The position numbers and the translations under genes were made by a program. DNA of 39,410 bases from Pseudomonadota bacterium (GTDB lineage Bacteria > Pseudomonadota > Alphaproteobacteria > Sphingomonadales > Sphingomonadaceae): positions 1 through 39,410 of the forward strand of contig JAEZCS010000255.1 in the NCBI GenBank assembly GCA_023433445.1, written 5' to 3'. The notes beneath the pieces were generated by a model that ran no database searches, was not told the origin of the DNA, and was given only the letters and a program-made list of their open reading frames with translations. Below are positions 23,640 through 32,277 of the stretch, in pieces. The first letter of the stretch is position 1; every line of letters starts with the position of its first letter.

Positions 23640-26600
23640 GCCTGCGCCCTCAGCGCCAGCATCGGCGCGCCCGGCTGCAACGACTGTCGTTCCTGCACAT
23701 AGAGGGCCGCAACTGTCCCCGTACCGGGGCTTTGCACTGCACATTCCATTTTCATTGCCTCAATGATGGCGATGGTGTCGCCAGCCTTCACCTCGTCCCC
23801 GACAGCAACCAGCAATTTCCAGATGCTCCCGCCAAAAGGGGTCTCGACCAGCGCGGCCCCATCCGGGATCTCAATCGTTCGCGATCCGGGCGCGTCGGCC
23901 TCGGCGAGGTCGGTGATGCGGTCGAATTCGCCGTTGCGCTGCCATTCGGCGCGTTCCTCATCGAAAGCCGCCTGCCGACGCGCCTCGAATTCCGCGATGG
24001 ACGAGGCATTGTCCGCAAGGAAGGCACGATAGTCGGCCAAGCGGAATTCCGATTGCTCGATCCTGATCGAGCGCCGCCCGCTGGGAAAGTCGCGACGCCA
24101 TTCCACCAGCTCTTCCGCGCTGACCGGATAAAAGCGGATCTGGTCGAAGAAGCGCAGCAGCCAGGGCTTGCCTTCAACAAATGCGTCTGTCTGACGATGC
24201 GTGTTCCACACCTGAATGGTCCGGCCGAAGAGCTGATAGCCGCCTGGCCCCTCCATGCCGTAGATGCACATATAGGCGCCGCCGATGCCCACCACGTTGG
24301 GCGGAGTCCATGTCCGCGCGGGATTATATTTCGTCGTGACCAGCCGGTGCCGGGGATCAACCGGGGTCGCGACCGGCGCGCCCAGATAGACATCGCCCAG
24401 CCCCATGACGAGGTAGTTGGCCTCGAATATGAGATTTTCCACAGCCGCCACGTCGGGCAGGCCATTCACCCGGCGGATGAACTCGACATTGTCCGGGCAC
24501 CACGGAGCATCGGCGCGCACCCCGCTCATATATTTCTCGATCGTCTCGATCGTGGCCGGGTCGCGCCAGCTCAACGGAAGATGCACGATACGGGAGGGTA
24601 TGGTGAAATCCTCCAGGTCGCCCAGCCGCTCTTCGGCGGAGATCAGGGCGGCCAGCGCGGCGCGCTGCTCCAGCCTCTCGCCATCGAAATGAAGTTGCAG
24701 CGACCGGATGCCCGGGACCACATCGACGACGCCGGGCAGCGCGAGCCGTTCCAGCTCGGTCATCAGCGCGTGGACCCGGATCCGCAGCTCGATATCGAGG
24801 ACGATGGGGCCATATTCGACCAGGATATTACGATCACCCTGCTGCCGATAGACAGTGCGGGGACGGCCCGGCCCCTGCGGAATTTCGGCCAGAATGGGCG
24901 AGAGCATGTCGATCGGCCGGGCTGGACCTGAATCTTCCGTCGCGCCCGAGGCTATCAGCCGCCGCTGCAGCCTTTCCGCCGCAGCCGCGTCGCCGATATT
25001 GACCGGCACGAAGCGGAGCTTGTCGCCGGGCGCAAGCTGGCCGATTTTCCAGCGGTCGGCGGCAATCACGACGAAGGGACAGACAAAGCCGCCCAGCGAC
25101 GGGCCATCGGGGCCCAGGATGATCGGCATGTCGCCGGTAAAATCGACAGCGCCGATTGCGTAGGGATTGTCGTGGATGTTGGAGGGGTGAAGGCCTGCCT
25201 CCCCCCCGTCCGCCCGCGCCCACTCGGGCTTGGGTCCGATCAGGCGCACGCCGGTGCGATTGCTGTTGTAATGGACTTGCCATTCAGCTGCCGCAATCGA
25301 CGCAATGTCGGCTTGCGTGAAGAAGTCCGGCGCGCCGTGCGGGCCGTAGAGCACGCGCACCGTCCATTCGGTGGGCAGATCGGGCAGCGTGACCAAGGGC
25401 AGCGGCGTGTCCGTTTTCTCGCCCGCCAGGTGCAACGTATCTCCTGCCAGCAGCCGGCGTGCGGCATGGCCGCCGAACCGGCCCAGCTCGAAGGTGCTGC
25501 GGCTACCGAGATAGGGCGCGATATCGAGGCCACCCGCGAACAGGATATAGCCGCGCAGCCCTCCACCAGACGCCCGGCCAAGCGCCAGCGTCTGCCCTGC
25601 CTGTACGGTGATCGCTGCACCGCGCGGAGCCGGTTCCCCGTCGAGGGTCGCGCCGAAATCGGCACCCATCAGGCAGATGCGCGCTGTCGCCGTGAAGACG
25701 ATCGTCGGGCCGGTGACGGTGACTTCCAGGCCCGCTGTCCCTTCTGGGTTGCCCAGCAGCCTGTTCCCCAGGCGAAAGGACTGGTCGTCCATTGGCCCCG
25801 AAGGTGGCACGCCGACAGCCCAGAGCTTCTGGCGTCCGGGCCAGTCCTGCACGGTGGTGGCGGTGCCGCCGCTGATGACGCGAATGCTGCGGCTGCTGGA
25901 GGTAATCCCTTCCAGCAGACGCGTCGATACCTCTCCGCTGACAAAGGCGGGGGCGCGGACAACATCGCGCAGCCAGCGCAGGTTCGTCTCGATTCCGTCA
26001 ACCCGGCTCTCGTCGAGCGCGGACTGCATCCTTTCGATGGCTTCGGCGCGGGTCGGAGCATGGACGATCAGCTTGGCGAGCATGGGATCGTACCAGCTGC
26101 TGACCTCGCTGCCCGCCATGCACCATGTCTCGGCACGAATGTCGGCTGGGAAATCGACTGCGGTGAGCGCGCCCGAAGTGGGCCGGTAGTCCAGCGCCGG
26201 GTCTTCGGCATAGAGCCGCACCTGAACCGAATGCCCCCGAGGCGCAGGCGGATCGGCATCGAGAAAGGCGAAATCGCCTGCGCCGCCACGGATCATCCAT
26301 TCGACAAGATCGATCCCCATCACTTCTTCAGTGACGCCATGTTCGACCTGAAGCCGCGTGTTCATCTCGAGGAAGAAAAACTCCTCGCGCTCCGCATCAT
26401 AGAGAAACTCGACCGTTCCCGCCGACCTGTAGTTCGCGGCCTGGCCCAAGCGCGTCGCAGCCGCGATCAAGTCCTGGCGCACGACATCGGGCAGCAACGG
26501 GGCGGGCGCTTCCTCGACGACCTTCTGGTTGCGGCGCTGAAGCGAACAGTCGCGCTCGCCAAGCGGCATGATGCGGCCCTGCCCGTCGCCGAACAACTGC

Positions 26601-27232
26601 ACTTCGATGTGGCGCGCACGGCGGATGTAGCGTTCAAGGAAAATGCCGGCATCGCCGAAGTTGCTCTGCCCCTGGCGGGCAACGGCGGCGAAACCTTCGC
26701 GGACGTCGGCTTCGTCCTCACAAATACGCATGCCGATGCCCCCGCCGCCGGCCGTCGCCTTCAAAATCACGGGGAAACCGATTTCGTGCGCAGCGGTAAC
26801 CGCTTCTTCCTCGCCGGTCAGCAGGCCGGTGCCCGGCGCGAGCGGAACGCCGTGCGCGGCGGCGAGAGCACGCGCACTGTGCTTGAGGCCAAAGGTGCGG
26901 ATATTATCCGGCGTCGGGCCAATGAAAACGATGCCGGCCGCCGCGCAGGCTTCCGCAAACTCCACATTTTCGGCGAGGAAGCCGTAGCCGGGATGGATCG
27001 CCCCCGCGCCGGTTGCGCAGGCGGCATCCAATATGGCGGCGATGTTGAGATAGCTGTCGGACGCCCGCGCCGGACCGATGCAGACCGCCTCGTCCGCCTG
27101 GGCAACGTGCAAAGATGCTTCATCCGCCTCGGAATAGACGGCCACGGAGCGCAGGCCCATGCGCTTCAACGTGCGAATGATACGGGTAGCGATCGCGCCC
27201 CGGTTAGCAATGAGGACCGTGTCGAAGCTCAT
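23636..27232 (-). CDS. Urea/guanidine carboxylase (biotin-dependent, urea amidolyase carboxylase part)
   Basis: 1198-residue biotin enzyme that carboxylates urea or, in operons with DUF1989 partners, guanidine, using ATP and bicarbonate. Domains in order: biotin carboxylase (VLIANRGAIATRIIRT; ATP-grasp Gly loop KATAGGGGIGM; EMNTRLQVEH), a KipA/AHS2-like and a KipI/AHS1-like pair forming the carboxyltransferase domain (PGRQKLWAVGVPPSGPMDD; GGAYMCIYGMEGPGGYQLF), and a C-terminal biotinyl domain with K1161 in EAMKMEC. Length is normal. Start 27232 overlaps the upstream stop (ATGA). Substrate preference cannot be settled by eye. The adjacent DUF1989 pair and transporter favour guanidine by comparison with published guanidine carboxylase operons. 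Confidence 0.95.
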   Translation of the reverse strand: MSFDTVLIANRGAIATRIIRTLKRMGLRSVAVYSEADEASLHVAQADEAVCIGPARASDSYLNIAAILDAACATGAGAIHPGYGFLAENVEFAEACAAAGIVFIGPTPDNIRTFGLKHSARALAAAHGVPLAPGTGLLTGEEEAVTAAHEIGFPVILKATAGGGGIGMRICEDEADVREGFAAVARQGQSNFGDAGIFLERYIRRARHIEVQLFGDGQGRIMPLGERDCSLQRRNQKVVEEAPAPLLPDVVRQDLIAAATRLGQAANYRSAGTVEFLYDAEREEFFFLEMNTRLQVEHGVTEEVMGIDLVEWMIRGGAGDFAFLDADPPAPRGHSVQVRLYAEDPALDYRPTSGALTAVDFPADIRAETWCMAGSEVSSWYDPMLAKLIVHAPTRAEAIERMQSALDESRVDGIETNLRWLRDVVRAPAFVSGEVSTRLLEGITSSSRSIRVISGGTATTVQDWPGRQKLWAVGVPPSGPMDDQSFRLGNRLLGNPEGTAGLEVTVTGPTIVFTATARICLMGADFGATLDGEPAPRGAAITVQAGQTLALGRASGGGLRGYILFAGGLDIAPYLGSRSTFELGRFGGHAARRLLAGDTLHLAGEKTDTPLPLVTLPDLPTEWTVRVLYGPHGAPDFFTQADIASIAAAEWQVHYNSNRTGVRLIGPKPEWARADGGEAGLHPSNIHDNPYAIGAVDFTGDMPIILGPDGPSLGGFVCPFVVIAADRWKIGQLAPGDKLRFVPVNIGDAAAAERLQRRLIASGATEDSGPARPIDMLSPILAEIPQGPGRPRTVYRQQGDRNILVEYGPIVLDIELRIRVHALMTELERLALPGVVDVVPGIRSLQLHFDGERLEQRAALAALISAEERLGDLEDFTIPSRIVHLPLSWRDPATIETIEKYMSGVRADAPWCPDNVEFIRRVNGLPDVAAVENLIFEANYLVMGLGDVYLGAPVATPVDPRHRLVTTKYNPARTWTPPNVVGIGGAYMCIYGMEGPGGYQLFGRTIQVWNTHRQTDAFVEGKPWLLRFFDQIRFYPVSAEELVEWRRDFPSGRRSIRIEQSEFRLADYRAFLADNASSIAEFEARRQAAFDEERAEWQRNGEFDRITDLAEADAPGSRTIEIPDGAALVETPFGGSIWKLLVAVGDEVKAGDTIAIIEAMKMECAVQSPGTGTVAALYVQERQSLQPGAPMLALRAQA

Positions 27233-27864
27233 GCGGCCACGATCATGCGGACGGGGGTGGGATTGAAGCCGTTGCAGGGATTGTTGATCTGCGGGCAATT
27301 CGACACAACGACGATGACGTCCATTTCCGCTTTCAGGTCCACCGTAAGGCCGGGCGCGGAGATGCCATCGACGATCCCCAGGGACCCGTCCTCCTCAACC
27401 GGCACGTTCATGAAGAAGTTGATGTTGGAGACAATGTCGCGCTTGCCCCGCCCCTCCCGCAGGTTCGCCTCCAGGAAATTCTCGACGCACGCATGTTCGG
27501 CCTTGGTGTGGTGTCCGTAGCGCAGCGTGTTGGACTCGCATGAGCATGCGCCGCCGATCGTGTCATGATATTCGACCGAGGTCGCCGCTATGGTCATCAT
27601 CGGCCGCCCCTCGTTCGACCGCAGCACTGTCCCTTCGCGCAGGAAAAGGTTGCCCTGCGCCGACACGGTGTCCTGCGCGCTGTAGCGTTCGGCGTCGTCC
27701 TCTGCGGCGTAGAGGAGAAAATCGACCGCCTGATTGCCCTCCAGATCGACGATACGCAGCGTCTGGCCGGCGGCGATATGATGCAGCCATGGCGCCCGCG
27801 CTGGCACGATGACATCGTGGACGACCGGGCCCGAAAGGCCCGACAAATGGGGATCGATGCTCAT
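27229..27864 (-). CDS. Urea-carboxylase-associated DUF1989 protein 2 (probable carboxyguanidine deiminase subunit)
   Basis: 211-residue DUF1989 protein of the UAAP2 type. Family motifs: GQTLRIVDLEGNQAVDFLLY, LRSNEGRPMMTI, the Cys pair ACSCESNTLRYG, NINFFMNVPV and the end block VSNCPQINNPCNGFNPTPVR. The homologous pair next to urea-carboxylase-like enzymes has been shown in other bacteria to be a two-subunit carboxyguanidine deiminase (CgiA/CgiB), which converts carboxyguanidine to allophanate plus ammonia. I assign that role by homology and context. The Cys residues are candidate metal ligands. It lies 21 bases after the partner gene and overlaps the carboxylase start. Confidence 0.88.
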   Translation of the reverse strand: MSIDPHLSGLSGPVVHDVIVPARAPWLHHIAAGQTLRIVDLEGNQAVDFLLYAAEDDAERYSAQDTVSAQGNLFLREGTVLRSNEGRPMMTIAATSVEYHDTIGGACSCESNTLRYGHHTKAEHACVENFLEANLREGRGKRDIVSNINFFMNVPVEEDGSLGIVDGISAPGLTVDLKAEMDVIVVVSNCPQINNPCNGFNPTPVRMIVAA

Positions 27865-27885
27865 GTGGGAAGCTGTTCCTTCCTG

Positions 27886-28707
27886 TCAGCGATAATAGTC
27901 TTCGACATTCAGGAAGGCGCGCAGGCCCTCCGGCGTCGCGTTGCGTATCGGATCATCCTCGGCCGTCACTGGCCCGCGCCAGGCTGTCGCCCGCAGCGGC
28001 GTGACCGTGTAGGTATCTCTCGGGTCGAGGACGTGCGGACAGTTGGCGATGACCATGATCACCTCCATCTCCGCGCGCAGCAGGACGCTGCGGCCCCCGG
28101 GAAACGGCCCAACCTGCGGCGTTATCGCGCCGTCGGCCTCGATCTTCGCGCCCTTGAACACATTGATGCAGGGGTGAACGTCGCGCCGCTGGAGCCCGTG
28201 CTTCGCCACGCCAAGCAGAAAGCGGTCGCGCCCGTTCGGACAAGGTCCGCTGTTCGCGCCGGAGCCATATTTGGCGGCGTTGGTCACCGCGTTCGACGTT
28301 CCGCAGAATGTGTCGTGCGTGCCAGCGCCGTCTTCCGATATGCTCATGAGCACCCGGCCCATGTCCGAAAGAAGGAGCTTGCCCTCGCCCAGATAGGCGT
28401 TCCACTGCACCTTCACCGTGTCGGCCACGTTGAGCCGTTCGGTCGGCATGTCCGCGTTGAAAAGCAGGATCGACGCGCAGGCATCGCCCGCCAGGTCGAT
28501 CAGTCGCAGGCGCGCGCCACGCGGCAGCCGCCTGGTGGCATAGCCCCCGGCCGCAACGGTTTCTTCCCACAGCAGGTCGGACGCGGCGACGCCTGGGGGA
28601 AGGTCGTCCGCCACCGGCGGCAACACCGGCATGGCTTCGACCACCCTGCCCGCCATGGCGCGGGCGTGATCGCGAGCATCCGACGGACGGGCGAGAATTT
28701 CGGTCAT
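27886..28707 (-). CDS. Urea-carboxylase-associated DUF1989 protein 1 (probable carboxyguanidine deiminase subunit)
   Basis: 273-residue DUF1989 protein of the UAAP1 type, with an N-terminal extension of about 55 residues before the shared core. Core motifs parallel those of its partner: GARLRLIDLAGDACASILLF, LNVADTVKVQWNAYLGEG, DTFCGTSN, HPCINVFKG and ANCPHVLDPRDTYTVTPLR. The first Cys-x-Cys of the partner is reduced to one Cys here, consistent with two non-equivalent subunits. By homology it is half of a CgiAB-type carboxyguanidine deiminase. Its ATG overlaps the stop of the NikR-like regulator gene (ATGA at 28704-28707), so regulator and enzyme are made from one coupled message. Confidence 0.88.
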   Translation of the reverse strand: MTEILARPSDARDHARAMAGRVVEAMPVLPPVADDLPPGVAASDLLWEETVAAGGYATRRLPRGARLRLIDLAGDACASILLFNADMPTERLNVADTVKVQWNAYLGEGKLLLSDMGRVLMSISEDGAGTHDTFCGTSNAVTNAAKYGSGANSGPCPNGRDRFLLGVAKHGLQRRDVHPCINVFKGAKIEADGAITPQVGPFPGGRSVLLRAEMEVIMVIANCPHVLDPRDTYTVTPLRATAWRGPVTAEDDPIRNATPEGLRAFLNVEDYYR

Positions 28708-29177
28708 GCGGCATTCTCCTTGCTGCCGACTTCTTCCTGCTCATACAGCGGCGGAAGCAGCGCAGTAGTCGTGACGAGTTGGAGCTGCTGGACGCCGCGC
28801 ACCCGGCGCAACGCGTCGCATAATTCCTTCAGCAATGTCGCAGGACCTTGCACCAGCAGCACTTCAAGCGACTGGTCCCCTTCGAGGAACACATGCTGGG
28901 AGGAGATCACCTCCTTGAGATAATCGGCCTGAGTCTGGGCGAGTTGATGCCGGACGCGGCCTTTGTCGCTCCGATAAACCAGGGTGATGGTGCCCGCGAG
29001 CATCTCGTCCGGTCGGGTCAGGGCCTCATGCTCGGCCAGCGCATGGCGGATCAACTCGGCGATGAGCTGGGAGCGCGAGGGCAGCTCTCGTTCGACCACC
29101 ATGGCATCAAGCTGCCGGAACAGATCGCTGGGCAGGCTCATGCTGAGCCTCGCCAGGCTTGTGCCTTCGCTAGCCAT
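28704..29177 (-). CDS. NikR-like ribbon-helix-helix/ACT-fold regulator lacking the nickel site
   Basis: 157-residue protein with NikR architecture: an N-terminal ribbon-helix-helix (ARLSMSLPSDLFRQLDAMV; PSRSQLIAELIRHAL), then an ACT-like tetramerisation domain (GTITLVYRSDKG; QSLEVLLVQG; ALRRVRGVQQLQLVTT). Aligned with E. coli NikR by conserved flanks, the high-affinity nickel ligands H76, H87, H89 and C95 correspond to A84, H95, F97 and S103, so three of four are lost. Start 29177 has a consensus AAGGAGG 9 bases upstream and overlaps the ATPase stop by 8 bases. It is embedded in the guanidine/urea operon, which suggests a local regulator with a changed effector. Candidate sites are the two dyads at 31959-31984 and 32278-32303. 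Confidence 0.85.
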   Translation of the reverse strand: MASEGTSLARLSMSLPSDLFRQLDAMVVERELPSRSQLIAELIRHALAEHEALTRPDEMLAGTITLVYRSDKGRVRHQLAQTQADYLKEVISSQHVFLEGDQSLEVLLVQGPATLLKELCDALRRVRGVQQLQLVTTTALLPPLYEQEEVGSKENAA

Positions 29178-29970
29178 TGCCAATTGCCTCCTTATCATCC
29201 TGCGGGCTGGTCTCGTCTGCGGCTTCTTCGCTGGCCGCGGGTTCAGTGCGCCGAAGCAGCGGAAGATCATAAACCGCGGTGGCGCCGAACCGGTGGGGGG
29301 CGTGGGGATCGTGCCGCCGCTTGTCGAGCGTCAGCACCCGCGTGCCCAATGTGAAGGCTTCCCGGATATCATGGGTGACCATGATGATCGTCAGCGCATA
29401 GTCGCGCCACAGCCGCGTGATCAGCGCATGCATGTCCGCCCGGATGCCCGGGTCCAGCGCGCCGAACGGCTCATCGAGCAGCAGGATGCGTGGCCGTTTG
29501 ATGAGCGCCTGTGCGATGGCCAGCCGCTGCTGCATCCCCCCCGACATCTGTGCGGGATAAAGGTGCAGCGCGTCGCCCAGCCCTACCGACCGCAGCATCT
29601 CTTCCGCCTCTGCGGCGGCCGCCCGGCGCGCGCCGCCGAACAGGCGCGCGGCCAACGGTGCCTTGGCGCATTCGAGGCCAAAGATCGTGTTGCGCAGCGC
29701 AGAAAGGTGCGGGAACACCGAATAACGCTGGAAGACGACGCCCCGATCGGGACCGCATTCCGGCTTCAGCGGTTCCCCGTCCAGCAGGATGGTTCCCCTG
29801 GTGGGCACTTCCTGGCCCAGCACCACGCGCAGCAGGCTGCTCTTGCCCGCGCCGGACGGTCCGATGATCGACACGAAGGAACCGGCCTCTATGTCCAGAT
29901 CGACCCTTTCGAGTACGATCTTGTCGCCATATTCGACCCAGATATTGCGGAGGGAGAGGAGCGCGCTCAA
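29170..29970 (-). CDS. ABC transporter ATPase, nitrate/sulfonate/taurine type (guanidine/urea operon)
   Basis: 266-residue cytoplasmic ATPase of the NrtD/SsuB/TauB group. Walker A GPSGAGKSSLL, Q-loop VVFQRYSVFPHL, signature MSGGMQQRLAIAQAL, Walker B RILLLDEPFGALDP and the H-loop TIIMVTHDI are all present, followed by a charged C-terminal tail. The long upstream frame is not credible because it runs through the permease gene. I chose TTG at 29970, which overlaps the permease stop (TTGA) and opens LSALLSLRNIWVEYG where the family begins. It powers uptake with the adjacent permease and binding lipoprotein. Confidence 0.92.
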   Translation of the reverse strand: MSALLSLRNIWVEYGDKIVLERVDLDIEAGSFVSIIGPSGAGKSSLLRVVLGQEVPTRGTILLDGEPLKPECGPDRGVVFQRYSVFPHLSALRNTIFGLECAKAPLAARLFGGARRAAAAEAEEMLRSVGLGDALHLYPAQMSGGMQQRLAIAQALIKRPRILLLDEPFGALDPGIRADMHALITRLWRDYALTIIMVTHDIREAFTLGTRVLTLDKRRHDPHAPHRFGATAVYDLPLLRRTEPAASEEAADETSPQDDKEAIGNG

Positions 29971-30788
29971 TGGCTGCCTCCATGCGCCCAGGGGAATGCC
30001 CGGCGGCTGGCGAGGGTCAACACCCCGTCCATCAATATGGCCAGGATCGCGATCCAAGCGACATAGGGGATGATGACGTCCATCGACAGATAGCGGCGGA
30101 CCAGGAAAATCCGGTAGCCAAGGCCGACGTCGGACGCGATGGCTTCCGCTGAAATCAGGAAGACCCAGGCAGGCCCCAGCGCCAGCCGCATGGCGTGCAG
30201 CAGCCGGGGCATCGCCTGCGGCAGCGCGACCCGGATCATGATCTGCCATGAACTCGCGCCCAGCGTTTGGGCCTTGACGATCTGCTCGCGCGGCAGGGCA
30301 GCGACATGGGCCGCAATGTCGCGCATCATGACCGGCGCGACACCGATAACGATTAGGGCGACCTTCGCCGTTTCGCCCAGACCCAACGCGATGAACAGGA
30401 TGGGCAGCAGGGCGATGGGGGGGATGACCGCGACGAGCGTTACGAGGGGGCCGAACGTGGCGCGTACCGGCGGGAGTACGCCCAGCAGGAGGCCAACGAC
30501 CAGCGCCGACAGCGTCGCGATGCCCAGGCCAATACCAAGCCGCTGAAGGCTGGCCAGCGTGTCGGCCCAGAAGACAAACTGGCCGGTAAGCTGGTCTGCC
30601 TGGAAAAGGAGCGCCGCCATGGCATCCACCATGCTGGCGGGCAGCGGCAGAATCTTGTCCATGGGATTAGCAGCGTGGCGCTGCGCCGCCAGGAACAGGT
30701 AAAGCAGCACCAGCAGCAGGATCGGCACCGCACCCAGGAAGATGCGGTCGCCTCGGCGGGCATGTCGGTTCACCCAGCGCATCGTCAC
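29967..30788 (-). CDS. ABC transporter permease, nitrate/sulfonate/taurine type
   Basis: Inner-membrane permease of about 272 residues with six predicted helices (for example FLGAVPILLLVLLYLFLAA and LGIATLSALVVGLLLGVL) and the cytoplasmic EAA loop (VKAQTLGASSWQIMIRVALP) that docks to the ATPase. The fold is that of SsuC/TauC-type importers, which here belong to the subfamily seen beside urea-carboxylase-like genes. Start is GTG 30788 or ATG 30782; upstream GAAAG fits the GTG slightly better. The stop overlaps the TTG start of the ATPase gene. Confidence 0.92.
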   Translation of the reverse strand: MTMRWVNRHARRGDRIFLGAVPILLLVLLYLFLAAQRHAANPMDKILPLPASMVDAMAALLFQADQLTGQFVFWADTLASLQRLGIGLGIATLSALVVGLLLGVLPPVRATFGPLVTLVAVIPPIALLPILFIALGLGETAKVALIVIGVAPVMMRDIAAHVAALPREQIVKAQTLGASSWQIMIRVALPQAMPRLLHAMRLALGPAWVFLISAEAIASDVGLGYRIFLVRRYLSMDVIIPYVAWIAILAILMDGVLTLASRRAFPWAHGGSH

Positions 30789-30818
30789 ATCACTTTCGAT
30801 AAATTCGAAACGAACCGG

Positions 30819-31898
30819 TCAGAGCTTTCCGTCGGCAGCCAGCTTCATGAAGCTTTCGTCGAACCGCAGCGTCACCCGTTGCGGATCGCCGAGCGTCTTG
30901 CCGCCCGGGAAGGCAATGCCGACGGCATCGGCAGACGACGCGCCTTTGAAAAGCCCCTTGGAAAAGCTGAAATTTCGCACCTGCGTCATCGTCTTGATCA
31001 GCGCTGGAGCGGAGGTGGCGGTCACCGCCGCCTTGGGATCGGTATAAAGATGCGTGGTCGACAGCTGGCTATCGAAGCTCTCCGGCGTCGATCCGGCCAG
31101 CTTCGCCATGGCTGCGCGCGCCGCCCTGCCCTCCGCGTCCTGCCGCTGCATCAGGGAAACGGTTTCGTACCAGATGCCCGTCAGCGCCTTGCCCAGGTTC
31201 GGATTGGCCTTGAGCGTCGCGGTATCGACGACCATCAGGTCGAGTATCTCGCCCGGGATTTGGGCGGAACTGAATACCTGGGCAACGCCCGGCTGGTTCT
31301 TCATCACCGAAAGCTGCGGGTTCCAGGCAACTACGGCCTTGGCCTGCGGACTCCCGAAAGCGCCCACGATGTCCGCGTCGGACGTATTCACGGTCTTCAC
31401 ATCGGTCGGCTTGAGTCCCGCAGTCTCCAGACCCCGCGCCAACAGATAATGGGAGACGGACAGTTCGACGAGATAGACCTGCTGGCCCTTGATGGCGCGC
31501 ATCTGGTCCGCGCCTCTCAGCAATATGCCGTCATTGCCGTTGGAATAATCCCCCACGATGATGGCGCTGCTGTCCTTGCCACCGGCAGCGGGTATGGTGA
31601 GCGCGTCCATATTGGTGACGGTCACCCCATCGAACTTGCCCGCCGTGTATTGATTGATCGATTCCACATAGTCGTTCACCTGAACGACGTTGATCTTGAT
31701 CCCATATTTGTCGGCCCATTTCTTCACGATGCCGGCCTGTTGAGCGTAGGGCCAGGGCATCCACCCGGCATAGATCGACCAGCCGATACTGAAATCCGTA
31801 CGCTGCGCCCCCTGGTCTGGCGTCTGTGAACAGGATGCGAGCAGCAGCGCGCTGGCAAGCATTGCGACCCTGCCCACCTTGTCGATCAACCTGGCCAT
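30819..31898 (-). CDS. ABC transporter substrate-binding lipoprotein, urea-carboxylase-region type
   Basis: 359-residue periplasmic binding protein with a clear lipobox (ALLLASC, lipidated Cys at about 23). It has the two-lobe fold of the NrtA/SsuA/TauA group (FSIGWSIYAGWMPWPYAQQAGIVKKW split by the hinge; VQVNDYVESINQYTAGKFDGV; TVNTSDADIVGAFGS). Trp/Tyr-rich WSIYAGWMPWPYA near the N-terminus could provide cation-pi contacts to a planar cation such as guanidinium; that is my inference. First gene of the nine-gene operon, with AAAGGGG 8 bases before the ATG. A dyad centred about 75 bases upstream is the likely control site. Confidence 0.92.
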   Translation of the reverse strand: MARLIDKVGRVAMLASALLLASCSQTPDQGAQRTDFSIGWSIYAGWMPWPYAQQAGIVKKWADKYGIKINVVQVNDYVESINQYTAGKFDGVTVTNMDALTIPAAGGKDSSAIIVGDYSNGNDGILLRGADQMRAIKGQQVYLVELSVSHYLLARGLETAGLKPTDVKTVNTSDADIVGAFGSPQAKAVVAWNPQLSVMKNQPGVAQVFSSAQIPGEILDLMVVDTATLKANPNLGKALTGIWYETVSLMQRQDAEGRAARAAMAKLAGSTPESFDSQLSTTHLYTDPKAAVTATSAPALIKTMTQVRNFSFSKGLFKGASSADAVGIAFPGGKTLGDPQRVTLRFDESFMKLAADGKL

Positions 31899-31958
31899 GA
31901 TTCGATCCCCTTTCGCAGTGCAGCATCATCTTGGTTCATCCTGTTGTCTACAAGGAAA

Positions 31959-31984
31959 TATTACAAGTCGTCGAATATGTAATA
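31959..31984. promoter_or_regulatory. Operator dyad A, TATTAC-N14-GTAATA, upstream of the ABC/guanidine operon
   Basis: Perfect 6-base arms separated by 14 bases, extended inward by one more A-T pair (TATTACA / TGTAATA), centred about 73 bases before the start of the binding-protein gene. Arms and spacing are identical to dyad B at 32278-32303, while the spacers differ, as expected for a protein-binding site with two half-sites two helical turns apart. Proposed target of the operon's NikR-like protein. Confidence 0.6.
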
Positions 31985-32277
31985 ATTTCTGGCATGCGCC
32001 GATGGTGGCAAGCCGATCCACAGCATCATTGCCCAGCGCATCCCCGGACCATCATTGACACGAATCATTGATAAACATGCCCAATCGGCGAGCCTCCCTT
32101 CGCAACGGGCAAGGAGTGACGCCTTCGCGAATCAGGACGGCCAGTTGCTTCCGAAGGACTAGCGCACTGCCTGCCAAAAGCCCCGCAAAGCTGCGAGGCA
32201 AGCGCGCTTTACGGCCCAAAAAGGCCTATTTGGTGCGGCGCGTCACAGATTTTACTCATACTGAGCAAGTGCAAAAA

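Noticed and set aside
25172..27520. 782-codon open frame on the plus strand
   Set aside because: It is antisense to the carboxylase gene; the product is Arg/Gly/Asp-rich with no family motifs, as expected opposite a GC-rich gene.
31899..32080. Guanidine-I riboswitch in the leader of the ABC/guanidine operon
   Set aside because: Expected from context, but the conserved core was not visible on the minus strand. A covariance search would settle it.
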